Shown here: positions 54,630 through 63,572 of the stretch, one piece after another
Layout: each line of letters starts with the position of its first letter
How positions within the stretch are numbered: position 1 is the stretch's first letter
NCBI GenBank assembly: GCA_944387405.1
Contig: CALXET010000001.1
Coordinates: 124,001 to 188,000 of the forward strand
Source of the DNA: an uncultured Clostridia bacterium
GTDB taxonomy: Bacteria > Bacillota > Clostridia > TANB77 > CAG-508
DNA: 64,000 bases
Reading direction: 5' to 3'
Notes under the pieces: model-generated
Told to the model about the DNA's origin: nothing
Seen by the model: only the letters and a program-made list of their open reading frames with translations
Databases searched by the model: none
Program-made: the position numbers and the translations under genes

Positions 54630-54668
54630 GGTGCTTGTCAGGATTTCCTGGCGGCACCACTTTTTATT
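54630..54668 (+). terminator. Terminator of cassette 3
   Basis: GGTGC...CAGG / CCTG...GCACC hairpin, then ACTTTTTATTTT. Confidence 0.75.
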
Positions 54669-54988
54669 TTGATTAATTATAATAATATGTTTTGTTTTTT
54701 TTAAATTATTTTAAATTTTTTAATATATTTTGTAACCTTAAGTTAAATTTAGACACTATATTATTAAAAATGTAAAATTTTTATATATAATAATTAAATA
54801 ATTAATAAATCGGTAATATTTTAAAAGTTAAAATTTAAGATAAGAATAATATAATAAAAGTTATTATTTTATTCTTATTTATTGTATTGTAATTATATTC
54901 CATTTGGAATATAATTACAGTTGAAAATTATTTAAAATATTTACGAATTTTTATTTGTTTATTATAAAAGTATTTTTGGAGGTAAAAA
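54669..54988. other. AT-rich intergenic stretch
   Basis: No gene is seen. One inverted repeat, TGTAATTATATTCCA then TGGAATATAATTACA (about 54887-54919), could be a terminator or operator ahead of the lectin/peptidase gene. Confidence 0.5.
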
Positions 54989-57900
54989 ATGAATAAGAGA
55001 AGATTTTTATCTATTTGTTTAATTTTAATATTACTTATTTCAGTTTTTTCATATAATTTTGTTTTTGCTGAAAGCCAAGAAGAACAAACAGAAAAGGCGG
55101 AAACTTTAAATGAAAAATCCGAAGGAACTAATATCGAAGGAAAAGTAGATAATAATAATGATACAAAATCTAAAGAAATCAAAAGCCAGACTAGAGTTAT
55201 AGAAGACGGATTATACAAAATATTTTCTTCAATAGAAGATAATAGATTAATAGAATCTCCAAGTAGAAGTAGAAATAATAAGACTTATTTAAAACTTGGA
55301 AAAGACGAAGATTTAGCAAGTCAAAAATTCCAAATTACTTATAATGAATCAGATAATACATATACAATTAAGTTATTAAGCTCATTAAGAGCAATGGATG
55401 TAAAAGATGGTGATGCAAAAAATCAAGTCAAAGTATGGCAATATAATTCAAATAGTACAGATGCACAAAAATGGTATATAGAAGAAAATTCTGATGGTAC
55501 ATATACTTTTAGATCAAAAATAAATAAAAATTATTGTTTAGATGTATCTGGTGGAGAGTCTGATATTGGTACTAGTATTCAAATTTATAAAAGTAATTCA
55601 ACTAACTCTCAAAAATTTAAACTAGAAGAATGTTCTAATATAAAAGGTTCTCAAACTATAAAAGATGGTACTTATAAAATATTATCTAATGCTAATAATA
55701 TGGTTTTAAACTTAAATAATAAAATGATAGATTTACAAAAAAATGGGACACAAACTTCTCAAAAATTTGAAATTAAATATTTAAATGATGGTTATTATAA
55801 TATATGTATACCAAATACAAAAAATGTTATTACAGCAAAAGAGAGTTCTGTTACAGTAGCGGAAAATCAAAACTTAGATTCTCAAAAATGGATTATAAAA
55901 AAACAAGGCTCTGCATATGTAATTATTTCTAAAACAAACAATAAATGTGCAGATTTAACTAATGGTGAAACATCTGCAGGTACTAAACTTCAATTGTTTA
56001 GAGATAATGCTACAGCTGCTCAAGAATTTATTTTTGTAAATATAGATCAACATGTAGAAAATGGATTATATAAGATTTATTCTACTTTAAAGGATAATAG
56101 ATTAATAGAATCTCCAGATAGAAAAAGAGCTAACAAGACATATTTAAAACTTGGAGAAGATGAAAATTTAGCAAGTCAAAAATTTCAAATACAATTTAAC
56201 GAAACTGATGGAACTTATTCAGTTAAATTATTAAGTTCATTAAGAGCAATGGATGTAAAAGATGGTGATGCAAAAAATCAAGTCAAAGTATGGCAATATA
56301 ATTCAAATAGTACAGATGCACAAAAATGGTATATAGAAGAAAATTCTGATGGTACATATAAATTTAGATCTAAGTTAGATAGAAATTATTGTTTAGATGT
56401 ATCTGGCGGAAAGTCTGATATTGGTACTAGCATTCAAGTTTATAAAAGTAATTCAACCGCTTCTCAAAAATTTAGATTAGAAGAATGTTCTAACATTAAA
56501 GCTTCTCAAACTATAGAAGATGGTACTTATAGAATTATATCAAGAGCAGATCAAGATAAGTCTTTAACACTAAATTCTGATAAAATTGAATTACAAGATG
56601 ATGAATTAACAGACATGCAAAAATTTGAAATCAAATATGTGGATAATGGTTTTTATAATATTATAATTCCAAACACTAATAAAGTACTTACTGCTGATGG
56701 TACTAGTATAAAAGTATCTGAGAATAATAATTTAGATTCTCAAAAATGGATTATAAGAAAGCAAGGTTCTTATTATAATTTTATATCTATTAATTCTAAT
56801 TACTGTGCTGATTTAACAGGTGGAGAAACTACAAATGGTACTAAACTTCAATTGTTTAGAGATAATGCTACAACAGCTCAAGAGTTTAGATTAATAAATT
56901 TAACACCAAAAGAAAATATTGTAACTGATATTGAAGATGGTATATATCAGATATCACTAAAAAATAATAAAGTTATAGATGTCTCACATGCAAGTTATGA
57001 AAACAAAGGAAATATTCAAACTTGGGATAATGATAAAGTTCAGCAACAAAAATTTAGAATAACTCATATCCAAGGAACAGATTATTATATGATTAATGCT
57101 ATTCACTCAGCAAAAGCAATGGATGTATCTAATGGTGATTGTAAATCAGGTACTAATGTATGGCAATATTCTATTAATAATACAACTAGTCAATATTGGT
57201 ATTTTAAAGAAAATGATGATGGTTATTATAATATAATATCTGTTAGAAATGGCTTATACTTAGATGTATCAGGTGGCTTAGAATATGAAGATGGACAAAA
57301 TATTCAAGTTTATTTTGGTAATACTACTGACGCTCAGAAATTTAAGTTTGAGAAAATTGATATTATAAAAGATGGAACTTACGGAATAGAAACTAAATTA
57401 AAGTCTGATATAGTTTTAGATGTTGATTCTGCTTCTAAAGATGAGATGGCTAATATTCAAATTTGGGAATCAACTAATGTTAAGCAACAAAAGTTTATAC
57501 TTGAATCATTATCTAATGAAGAATATTCTATTAAAGCTAAACATTCTAATAAAGCTTTAACTGTAGATGAGAATAATAACTTAGTTCAAAAAACTTATTC
57601 AGGAGATAGTAATCAAATTTGGATTATAAAAGAAGCGGGAAATGGATATTATAATTTAATATCTAAATCGAATGGTTATGCGATTACAGTTGAAAATGGC
57701 AAAACTAATAATGGAACAAATGTTAATTTAAAAGTAAAAGATAAATCAAATTCTCAAGCTTTTAAATTCTTTAGTGGATTTAGAACATACTATGAAGAAG
57801 GTACTTATGGAACATCTGGGCTTTCAAAAAAAGGTGATAAGAGAGGAACTTCTTTGAAATATTATAAATTTGGAAAAGGAGATAAAGTGTTTTTTGCAAC

Positions 57901-58531
57901 ATTTTCTATTCATGGATTCGAAGATTCATATGCCCATGATGGAAAAGAATTAACTTATATAGCAAACGAATTTAAAGACTATTTAAAAGAAAACGATACT
58001 GGATCTCTACTTTCAGAATGGACTATTTATATATTCCCTAATTTAAATCCTGACGGTCAAACTTATGGTACAACAAATAATGGCCCTGGAAGAACAACTT
58101 TATATAGTAGCGCTCCAAACCATAAAGGAATTGATATGAATAGAAACTTTTCTACTGGATTTACTAAAAATACAACAAATAGAAATTATACTGGAACAAA
58201 AGCTTTTCAAGCATATGAAGCTAAAGCTTTAAGAGAGTTTTTATTAGACCATCAGGGAAAAGAAAATGTGTTAGTAGATTTACATGGTTGGTTAAATGAA
58301 ACTATTGGAAATGATCAAATAGGAAAATATTATAGAAATGAGTTTGGAATGACTAAACACATCAAAACATATGGTAATGGTTATTTAGTAAATTGGGCAA
58401 GAACTGAAATGAAAAATACAAAATCTGCATTAATTGAACTTCCTGAAGTTACAAAACATAGTCAAATTATAAGTAAAAAATATCCTGAGAAATATATTAA
58501 TGCTACAATAGATATGTTAAATGGAATATAA
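54989..58531 (+). CDS. Secreted ricin-type lectin repeats + M14 zinc carboxypeptidase
   Basis: 1180 residues. The signal peptide ends near VFA-ES (residue 27). Residues about 70-930 are at least five beta-trefoil lectin-like units with repeated SQKF/AQKWYI and CLDVSGG motifs. The C-terminal M14 peptidase has zinc ligands H975 and E978 (HGFE), LNPDG, DMNRNF, H1099 (LHGW) and catalytic E1150 (ELPE). M14 enzymes of this kind often cut peptidoglycan peptides; here the substrate may be glycan-linked. An 855-base tandem duplication is visible. A 240-residue membrane protein follows after 13 bases. Confidence 0.88.
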   Translation: MNKRRFLSICLILILLISVFSYNFVFAESQEEQTEKAETLNEKSEGTNIEGKVDNNNDTKSKEIKSQTRVIEDGLYKIFSSIEDNRLIESPSRSRNNKTYLKLGKDEDLASQKFQITYNESDNTYTIKLLSSLRAMDVKDGDAKNQVKVWQYNSNSTDAQKWYIEENSDGTYTFRSKINKNYCLDVSGGESDIGTSIQIYKSNSTNSQKFKLEECSNIKGSQTIKDGTYKILSNANNMVLNLNNKMIDLQKNGTQTSQKFEIKYLNDGYYNICIPNTKNVITAKESSVTVAENQNLDSQKWIIKKQGSAYVIISKTNNKCADLTNGETSAGTKLQLFRDNATAAQEFIFVNIDQHVENGLYKIYSTLKDNRLIESPDRKRANKTYLKLGEDENLASQKFQIQFNETDGTYSVKLLSSLRAMDVKDGDAKNQVKVWQYNSNSTDAQKWYIEENSDGTYKFRSKLDRNYCLDVSGGKSDIGTSIQVYKSNSTASQKFRLEECSNIKASQTIEDGTYRIISRADQDKSLTLNSDKIELQDDELTDMQKFEIKYVDNGFYNIIIPNTNKVLTADGTSIKVSENNNLDSQKWIIRKQGSYYNFISINSNYCADLTGGETTNGTKLQLFRDNATTAQEFRLINLTPKENIVTDIEDGIYQISLKNNKVIDVSHASYENKGNIQTWDNDKVQQQKFRITHIQGTDYYMINAIHSAKAMDVSNGDCKSGTNVWQYSINNTTSQYWYFKENDDGYYNIISVRNGLYLDVSGGLEYEDGQNIQVYFGNTTDAQKFKFEKIDIIKDGTYGIETKLKSDIVLDVDSASKDEMANIQIWESTNVKQQKFILESLSNEEYSIKAKHSNKALTVDENNNLVQKTYSGDSNQIWIIKEAGNGYYNLISKSNGYAITVENGKTNNGTNVNLKVKDKSNSQAFKFFSGFRTYYEEGTYGTSGLSKKGDKRGTSLKYYKFGKGDKVFFATFSIHGFEDSYAHDGKELTYIANEFKDYLKENDTGSLLSEWTIYIFPNLNPDGQTYGTTNNGPGRTTLYSSAPNHKGIDMNRNFSTGFTKNTTNRNYTGTKAFQAYEAKALREFLLDHQGKENVLVDLHGWLNETIGNDQIGKYYRNEFGMTKHIKTYGNGYLVNWARTEMKNTKSALIELPEVTKHSQIISKKYPEKYINATIDMLNGI
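55199..56908 (+). repeat. 855-base tandem duplication within the lectin region
   Basis: Unit 1 (about 55199-56053) and unit 2 (56054-56908) are offset by exactly 855 bases (285 residues). They include a stretch of about 120 bases that is identical or nearly so around GATGTAAAAGATGGTGATGC. High local identity points to recent duplication or gene conversion. Confidence 0.85.
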
Positions 58532-58544
58532 GAAAGAGGTTTAA

Positions 58545-59267
58545 ATGAAGAAAAAAATAATTTTATTATTAATTATAATTTGTATGGTAATTGTTACTCT
58601 AGTAATTTTTAATAAAATAAATGTAACTAACAAAAAGAAAGAAAATGAAGAAAACAGTGATATTTCAAATAATGTAGAAATCATAGAAAATATTCAAAAA
58701 GACATTAATTCTACTGCAAATACAGATCTTTTTGAAGTGGTAACAGAATATGATGGAAAAAATTCTATAAGAATTAAACCTGATATACAATTTAATACAG
58801 TACTTGCTGGAATAATAAAAAAAGACATTCCAAATGAAAATGAAATTAATGAATTAATTAAAAATGCTCCAACAAATACAGGAATATGGATTAATGATAA
58901 TTCTAGAGAAGATTTCATAAATTTACTTGAAAGTAATAATATAAATAGTTTTGAAATCGATGAGAATGGCTATTTAAAGGAAAAAAATAATAAAGATAAT
59001 GAATTATCAAACAAGGTAAAAATAATAAATCAGATGGTAAATTCAGATGAATTATATATAATAGATATGTCAGGGAAATGTTATATAAGAGATGATGTTT
59101 CAGGAGAAATTTTAGAATATCCTTTTGAAGAAATGGATCCTTATCAACTTGCAGAACCTTATTATAATGATAATGTTATTATTTTAAATATTACATCTAA
59201 TAAAAACAATTATTTAAGTAATGAGGAAATATTAGAAGGCATTTTAAGCTTTGCAAATAATGATTAA
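58545..59267 (+). CDS. Membrane-anchored protein, unknown
   Basis: 240 residues. One N-terminal hydrophobic segment (5-24) without a lipobox is followed by an outer acidic domain of unrecognised family, with two repeats of an alternating hydrophobic pattern. It starts 13 bases after the lectin/peptidase and is surely in the same transcript, so a linked role at the cell surface is likely. It has its own terminator. Confidence 0.6.
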   Translation: MKKKIILLLIIICMVIVTLVIFNKINVTNKKKENEENSDISNNVEIIENIQKDINSTANTDLFEVVTEYDGKNSIRIKPDIQFNTVLAGIIKKDIPNENEINELIKNAPTNTGIWINDNSREDFINLLESNNINSFEIDENGYLKEKNNKDNELSNKVKIINQMVNSDELYIIDMSGKCYIRDDVSGEILEYPFEEMDPYQLAEPYYNDNVIILNITSNKNNYLSNEEILEGILSFANND

Positions 59268-59298
59268 AGTAAGAATAATTAAATAAATATAAATCATA

Positions 59299-59334
59299 AG
59301 TAGAATATATATTTTATGTATATTCTACTTTTTT
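59299..59334 (+). terminator. Terminator after the lectin/peptidase operon
   Basis: Stem AGTAGAATATA / TATATTCTACT with an AT loop, then a T run. Confidence 0.85.
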
Positions 59335-59438
59335 AAGTGTTTTATTATAATTTTTTATTTTTTCTGTAACTTTTTAAAGTTTTTATATCATAATAGAGAT
59401 GTAAGATATCTTATAAAGAAGTTTAAAAGGAGTCAAAA

Positions 59439-60003
59439 TTGAAAGCAAAAAAAGAAATAAAAGAATATGTTTTAAATCGGATATTTAGATATAGATAATA
59501 TTATTGATGATTATACTCCATATGTTAGAAAAATTATTCAAAATTCAGTAAATAGAAATTTAAGTAATGAAGATATTGAAGAAATAATAGTAGATACATT
59601 TTTTGTATTATGGAAAAAGTATAATTCAAATATAAGTATTGATAATTTAAGTTCTTATATAGCAGGAATTACTAGAAATATTATAAAAGAAAATTTAAGA
59701 AAAAAGCATCTTTCCGCTTCTTCTATAGACAATATAAATATAGATAACATAGAAAACTTAAAAGAATTTAGTAATATTGATACTTATTTTAATGAAAGAA
59801 ATGAACTATCAAATATTTATAATAATATTAGCGGTTTAAATGATATTGATATAAAAATATTAGATATGTATTATGTACAGAATTTAAAGATTAAGGATAT
59901 AGCTAATATACTTAATGTAAAAGAATCTAGAGTTAAAACAAGACTTCATAGAATTAGAAATAAAATAAAAAAAGAATTAAAAGGAAGTGAATATTATGAA
60001 TGA
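59439..60003 (+). CDS. ECF-type sigma factor, needs +1 frameshift
   Basis: Region 2 begins DIDNIIDDYTPYVRKIIQ and includes EEIIVDTFFVLWKK. Region 4 is IKILDMYYVQNLKIKDIANI and SRVKTRLHRIRNKIKKEL. The start is TTG after AAAAGGAG. After 13 codons the frame breaks at AAT CGG ATA (CGG 59478-59480); the +1 frame gives LN-GYLDIDNIIDDY and reads 173 more residues. It ends with TGA directly followed by TAA, overlapping the next gene, which is probably its anti-sigma partner. Confidence 0.87.
59478..59481 (+). other. CGGA +1 frameshift site in the sigma factor
   Basis: P-site codon AAT, then CGGA, 39 bases into the gene. This is the earliest site relative to a start codon. Confidence 0.87.
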
Positions 60004-61096
60004 TAATATAAAAAATAAATTAATAACTAAAATAGCTATATCTAAAGTATTAGATGAGGAGAAATTATATATGAAAGATAGAAAAAGATTTATTATAAAA
60101 TATACAAGTATCGCTGCATGTTTAATTATTGCTCTTTCAACTGTTACTTTTGCAGGAAGTAAAATAATTGAAAAAATATGGACTAATCCTAAATTAATTA
60201 AAAATCCAACTAGTGAAATTACTGAAGAAGCTAAAAAAGAAAATATTTCTGAAGAAGAAGCAAAAAAGATTGCAATCAATAAATTAAAAGAAGTTGGTTT
60301 TAGTACTAATATTGTAGAAACTGATCATTATAAAGAAATAGATTCTAACACTATTATGTATAGATTTATTACAGATGATAATTATCAAATAAGTATCGAT
60401 GGTTTAACAGGAGAATTTTTCGATATTTGGAATCATAATGATATACAAGACATAAATAAAAGAATTTCAAAAGATGAAGCTTTAGAAGCGGCAAAAAAAT
60501 ATATTAAGTTATTTGGTTATAATTTAGATGATTATGTACTTACAAATGTAATAGTAAATAATAATGATAGAAATGAAGTTTATGGTGAAAAAATTGATTT
60601 TGATTTTTGTAAAAAATATGGTGATACTTATAATCCATATGAGTATATAGGAATAGGAATTGAATCTAAAAATAAAGATTTTAGCTATATTAGAGTAGCA
60701 AATAAACCATTTGATAATAATGAAGTTAAAATATCTAAAGAAGATGCTATAAATATTGCTTTAGAGATAGATAAAAAAATTGCTACTAATAAAGTCGTTA
60801 GTACTAAAGCTGAAAAAATGATAGTAAAAATGAATGCTGATGCTTATGATAGAATAAATAATTATGAAGATTATTATAAGAAAGTGCAAACTCCAGGATA
60901 TCCTACTCAAGATAGAAATTATTATCTAGTAGAAGAAAAAATAAGAAATGCTTGGGTTGTTGTAATTACGTATGAAGATAATTTCGGTGACGATATATCA
61001 AAAAGATATACAGAAGGAATGTATAGTTATTTCGTAGATTGTACTACTGGTGAGATAATAGGAGGAGATAGTATGGACTACACCGTTTCTAGGTAA
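59996..61096 (+). CDS. Membrane protein with PepSY-like repeats, probable anti-sigma factor
   Basis: 366 residues. A cytoplasmic N-terminus of about 35 residues and a membrane helix (about 36-55, SIAACLIIALSTVTFAG) resemble the DUF4179/anti-sigma layout. Two or three outer PepSY/YpeB-like units follow (EEEAKKIAINKLKE, KDEALEAAKKYI, KEDAINIALEI, GLTGEFFDIW, CTTGEIIGG). The ATG overlaps the sigma-factor stop, typical of a sigma/anti-sigma pair. AAAAGGAAG precedes it. Confidence 0.75.
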   Translation: MNDNIKNKLITKIAISKVLDEEKLYMKDRKRFIIKYTSIAACLIIALSTVTFAGSKIIEKIWTNPKLIKNPTSEITEEAKKENISEEEAKKIAINKLKEVGFSTNIVETDHYKEIDSNTIMYRFITDDNYQISIDGLTGEFFDIWNHNDIQDINKRISKDEALEAAKKYIKLFGYNLDDYVLTNVIVNNNDRNEVYGEKIDFDFCKKYGDTYNPYEYIGIGIESKNKDFSYIRVANKPFDNNEVKISKEDAINIALEIDKKIATNKVVSTKAEKMIVKMNADAYDRINNYEDYYKKVQTPGYPTQDRNYYLVEEKIRNAWVVVITYEDNFGDDISKRYTEGMYSYFVDCTTGEIIGGDSMDYTVSR

Positions 61097-61132
61097 AATT
61101 ATAGATAAATATTTCACATATAGTTATTTTTT

Positions 61133-61172
61133 AAGGTATAAGTTTTTTATTATTAAATTTATACCTTATTTT
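61133..61172 (+). terminator. Terminator after the anti-sigma-like gene
   Basis: AAGGTATAA / TTATACCTT around a 17-base AT loop, then ATTTTTTC. Confidence 0.65.
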
Positions 61173-61222
61173 TTCTCTACTTTTTTGATATACTTTTTAT
61201 AAAAATTAAAAAGGAGTAAGTT

Positions 61223-61495
61223 ATGAAAAAAATATTTTATAAAATCATTTTGATTATTTCTTTTATACCATACATACTAATTTTGTTTGGTATATTACGA
61301 AGCTTTTTATTTGGATTTAAAATAGAAATGTTAAGTGGATTAGATATGCCTTTGAAATATGGAGTTGAAGGTGTTTTAAATTATTTATGGTATACTTGTT
61401 CTCTAAATTGTTTTGGCATTATTACTATTCCATTATTTTTGATTTGTTTAGTATACCAGTTATTATATTTTAAAAAACTTAATAAAAACAATTAA
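61223..61495 (+). CDS. Small two- or three-helix membrane protein
   Basis: 90 residues, hydrophobic, with helices at about 5-27 and 52-80. Unknown family. AAAAAGGAG precedes the ATG. Confidence 0.55.
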   Translation: MKKIFYKIILIISFIPYILILFGILRSFLFGFKIEMLSGLDMPLKYGVEGVLNYLWYTCSLNCFGIITIPLFLICLVYQLLYFKKLNKNN

Positions 61496-61713
61496 TTATA
61501 AAAAAATCATAAAAAAAGAAGTAGTATTTTTTATTTAATAATGACTGTAATGGTTATATACTATATATGAACAATAGTTCTATAAGTCATAATTAATATA
61601 AAATAATAAAATAATATAATAATAATAAATAATATATGTAGTAAGAAATAAATTTTTATTAATATGTGTTATAATATTTTAAAATTAAACAAATTATTTT
61701 ACAGGTGAAATTT

Positions 61714-62191
61714 ATGGGATATATAAGAAATATAAGAAATTATGTAGGACATGAACCAATACTTACAGCAGGTGTTGAATTATTTGTATTTAATGATAAA
61801 GATGAGATCTTATTACAGCTTAGATCAGATTATAATTGTTGGGGTTTCCCTGGAGGATCAATGGAACTTGGAGAAACTTTTGAGGATGTTGCGATTTGAG
61901 AATTACAAGAAGAGACTAACTTAATTGCTGATGAATTAAAGCTAATTAAAGTTTTATCTCGGAAGTATTACATATAGAGAATATCCAAATGGAGATAAAT
62001 TATATGATATAACAGGATTATTCGTTGTAAAGAAATATCATAATAATTTAAAAATAAATGATAATGAGTCTAAAAAATTCGATTGGTTTAAAATAGATAA
62101 TCTACCTGAAAATCTTACTAGTTATTCAAAAAACTGGTTAAATAAATATAATAATATTTTAGATGAAGCTTTAAATGAATTTAAAAAATAA
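61714..62191 (+). pseudogene. Nudix hydrolase with in-frame TGA and a CGGA frameshift
   Basis: The Nudix domain starts GVELFVFNDKDEILLQLRSDYNCWGFPGGSMELGE (GFPGGSMELGE shown). The Nudix box GxxxxxE-x7-REUxEE is complete except that the Arg codon is TGA (61897-61899): AI-stop-ELQEET. Beyond it the frame also breaks at TCT CGG AAG (CGG 61960-61962), with the +1 frame giving LS-GSITYREYPNGDKLYDI and a normal C-terminus at 62191. The shift fits the window-wide pattern; the TGA does not. I call it a probable pseudogene, although read-through cannot be excluded. Confidence 0.7.
61960..61963 (+). other. CGGA +1 frameshift site in the Nudix gene
   Basis: P-site codon TCT, then CGGA. The restored Gly is the one usual in Nudix proteins of the form SGxxxYxYPNGD. 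Confidence 0.85.
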
Positions 62192-62240
62192 GTATACGTA
62201 TAACTTTTATTTAATATATTAATATATAATAAGCAAGGAG

Positions 62241-62579
62241 ATCTATAAGAAAGAAAATGTTAAAATTATTTGTATCATTATAATTTTTATATTATTATGG
62301 TTTATTATCATTTTTTTTAATTATAATAATTTAGTTTTTTTATCTTCAAAAGATGAAAAAGAATTGATGGAATTATTGCAAATAGAAGAAGCGGAAAGTT
62401 TTACTCCAATTCGCATGAAAAGATGTAGTACTGGATTTCATGGAAGTAACCCTGACTATTATGAAGTATTAATTGATTGTCAGCATAAAGAAAAGAAAGA
62501 TGAAAATACATATACATGTATACTAAGAGTTTCTGAAATGAATAATAAAGAATTATTTAATAAATTAAGCGAAATTTAA
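62241..62579 (+). pseudogene. Small membrane-anchored protein lacking a clear start codon
   Basis: A frame open from 62223 reads KKENVKIICIIIIFILLWF, a membrane helix, then LSSKDEKELMELLQIEEAES and an acidic domain with CSTGFHGSNPDYYE. AAGGAG at 62235-62240 is correctly placed, but the expected start position holds ATC TAT rather than ATG. Either the start codon was lost or translation begins at the internal TTG/ATG at 62364-62367, which removes the anchor. Confidence 0.45.
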
Positions 62580-62727
62580 TTTAAAAATTATAGATAATAC
62601 TTATGGATAATCTTTATAATTATTAAAGAAACTACAACTAAACTAATGGTTTATTAAAGTAAACTAACTGTCGGTTGAGTTTGCCAAAATCTAATATTAA
62701 AATAGAATTAACGAAGGGGGGATTTAT

Positions 62728-63120
62728 ATGTCAAACAAAACTTTTGGAGAAATGATTAGTTCTTTAAGAAAAGAAAGGAATATGACTCAAAATGATTTAG
62801 CAGAAAAGATGAATGTTACTGATAAAGCTGTATCAAAATGGGAAAGAAATTTATCTTGTCCTGATGTTAATTCTATTCCAAAATTAGCAGAAATTTTAGG
62901 TGTCTCTGTTGAAGAACTAATAAATGCACAAACTAAACAGGATAAAGGTCAAATAGATGATATTATCAATATTGCTTTAATTGGGGTTGGGCTTGCAATG
63001 GGTATTTGTATTGTAGTTACTTCTATATTAAAACAAATTGATACAAATAGTGCTATTACTATGTTAGGAATAGGAATGAGTTGTTTAGCAATTTATTTAT
63101 TAAAAAATAAAAATGTATAA
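62728..63120 (+). CDS. XRE-family regulator with C-terminal membrane helices
   Basis: 130 residues. A helix-turn-helix domain fills residues 5-65 (RKERNMTQNDLAEKMNVTDKAVSKWERN). Two hydrophobic segments follow (about 80-100 and 106-123). This arrangement is common in Clostridia and suggests a membrane-tethered repressor responding to envelope state. AAGGGGGGA precedes the ATG. Confidence 0.85.
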   Translation: MSNKTFGEMISSLRKERNMTQNDLAEKMNVTDKAVSKWERNLSCPDVNSIPKLAEILGVSVEELINAQTKQDKGQIDDIINIALIGVGLAMGICIVVTSILKQIDTNSAITMLGIGMSCLAIYLLKNKNV

Positions 63121-63149
63121 AGAAGTATACTTTTTTATTCAATAACTTA

Positions 63150-63196
63150 CTTGACAATCAATATACATCTGATATATCGTATATCTGAAATGCTTT
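63150..63196 (+). promoter_or_regulatory. Possible promoter and operator ahead of the DUF1653 gene
   Basis: TTGACA is followed about 16 bases later by a TATATC box that overlaps the inverted repeat GATATA-TCG-TATATC. The neighbouring XRE protein is a candidate ligand, but this is conjecture. Confidence 0.35.
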
Positions 63197-63256
63197 AGTT
63201 GTATGGATATTAATAATGATAACAAAAACATTAAACATTTAAAGGAGGAATTATTT

Positions 63257-63544
63257 ATGGAAAGAAAATTTAATAAAGGAGATATTGTTCAACATTTTAA
63301 GAGAGAAAAAATGACAGAAGAGCAATTAAAAGAAGAACCAAATTTATATTTATATGAAATTATTGGAACATCAAGACATACTGAGAATCATGAAGAATTA
63401 ATGATCTATAAACCTTTATATCCAACTGAATGTACAGAAGGTGTTGATTTTGCTGCAAGACCACTACAAATGTTTATGTCAGAAGTAGATCATGAAAAAT
63501 ATCCAGAGATTACTCAAAAATATCGTTTTGAATTAAAGAAATAA
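63257..63544 (+). CDS. DUF1653 family protein
   Basis: 95 residues with the family layout: [31 protein letters not shown] and [25 protein letters not shown]. The family is small, soluble and of unknown function. The ATG at 63257 has AAAGGAGGAA upstream; the longer ORF to 63203 includes that ribosome site and is rejected. Confidence 0.85.
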   Translation: MERKFNKGDIVQHFKREKMTEEQLKEEPNLYLYEIIGTSRHTENHEELMIYKPLYPTECTEGVDFAARPLQMFMSEVDHEKYPEITQKYRFELKK

Positions 63545-63572
63545 TAAAAATATAATAGATATTACAATTTGC

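Noticed and set aside
55199..56908. CRISPR-like repeats
   Set aside because: The repeats are long, in frame and encode lectin units; there are no short regular repeats with spacers anywhere in the window.
61897..61899. TGA as a sense codon in this organism
   Set aside because: Only one internal TGA is seen, and two native genes plus imported ones appear to end at TGA. The evidence is too thin; kept only as a finding about the Nudix gene.
10820..61963. The frame breaks as random sequencing or assembly errors
   Set aside because: Random errors would fall in homopolymers and at any codon. All ten fall at CGG, on both strands, always as one extra base, while some fifty other native genes have no such break.
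10820..61963. Simple reassignment of CGG to another amino acid, as known in some Firmicutes
   Set aside because: A changed meaning for a triplet does not restore the reading frame. Every site needs a +1 step, so reassignment alone cannot explain the data.
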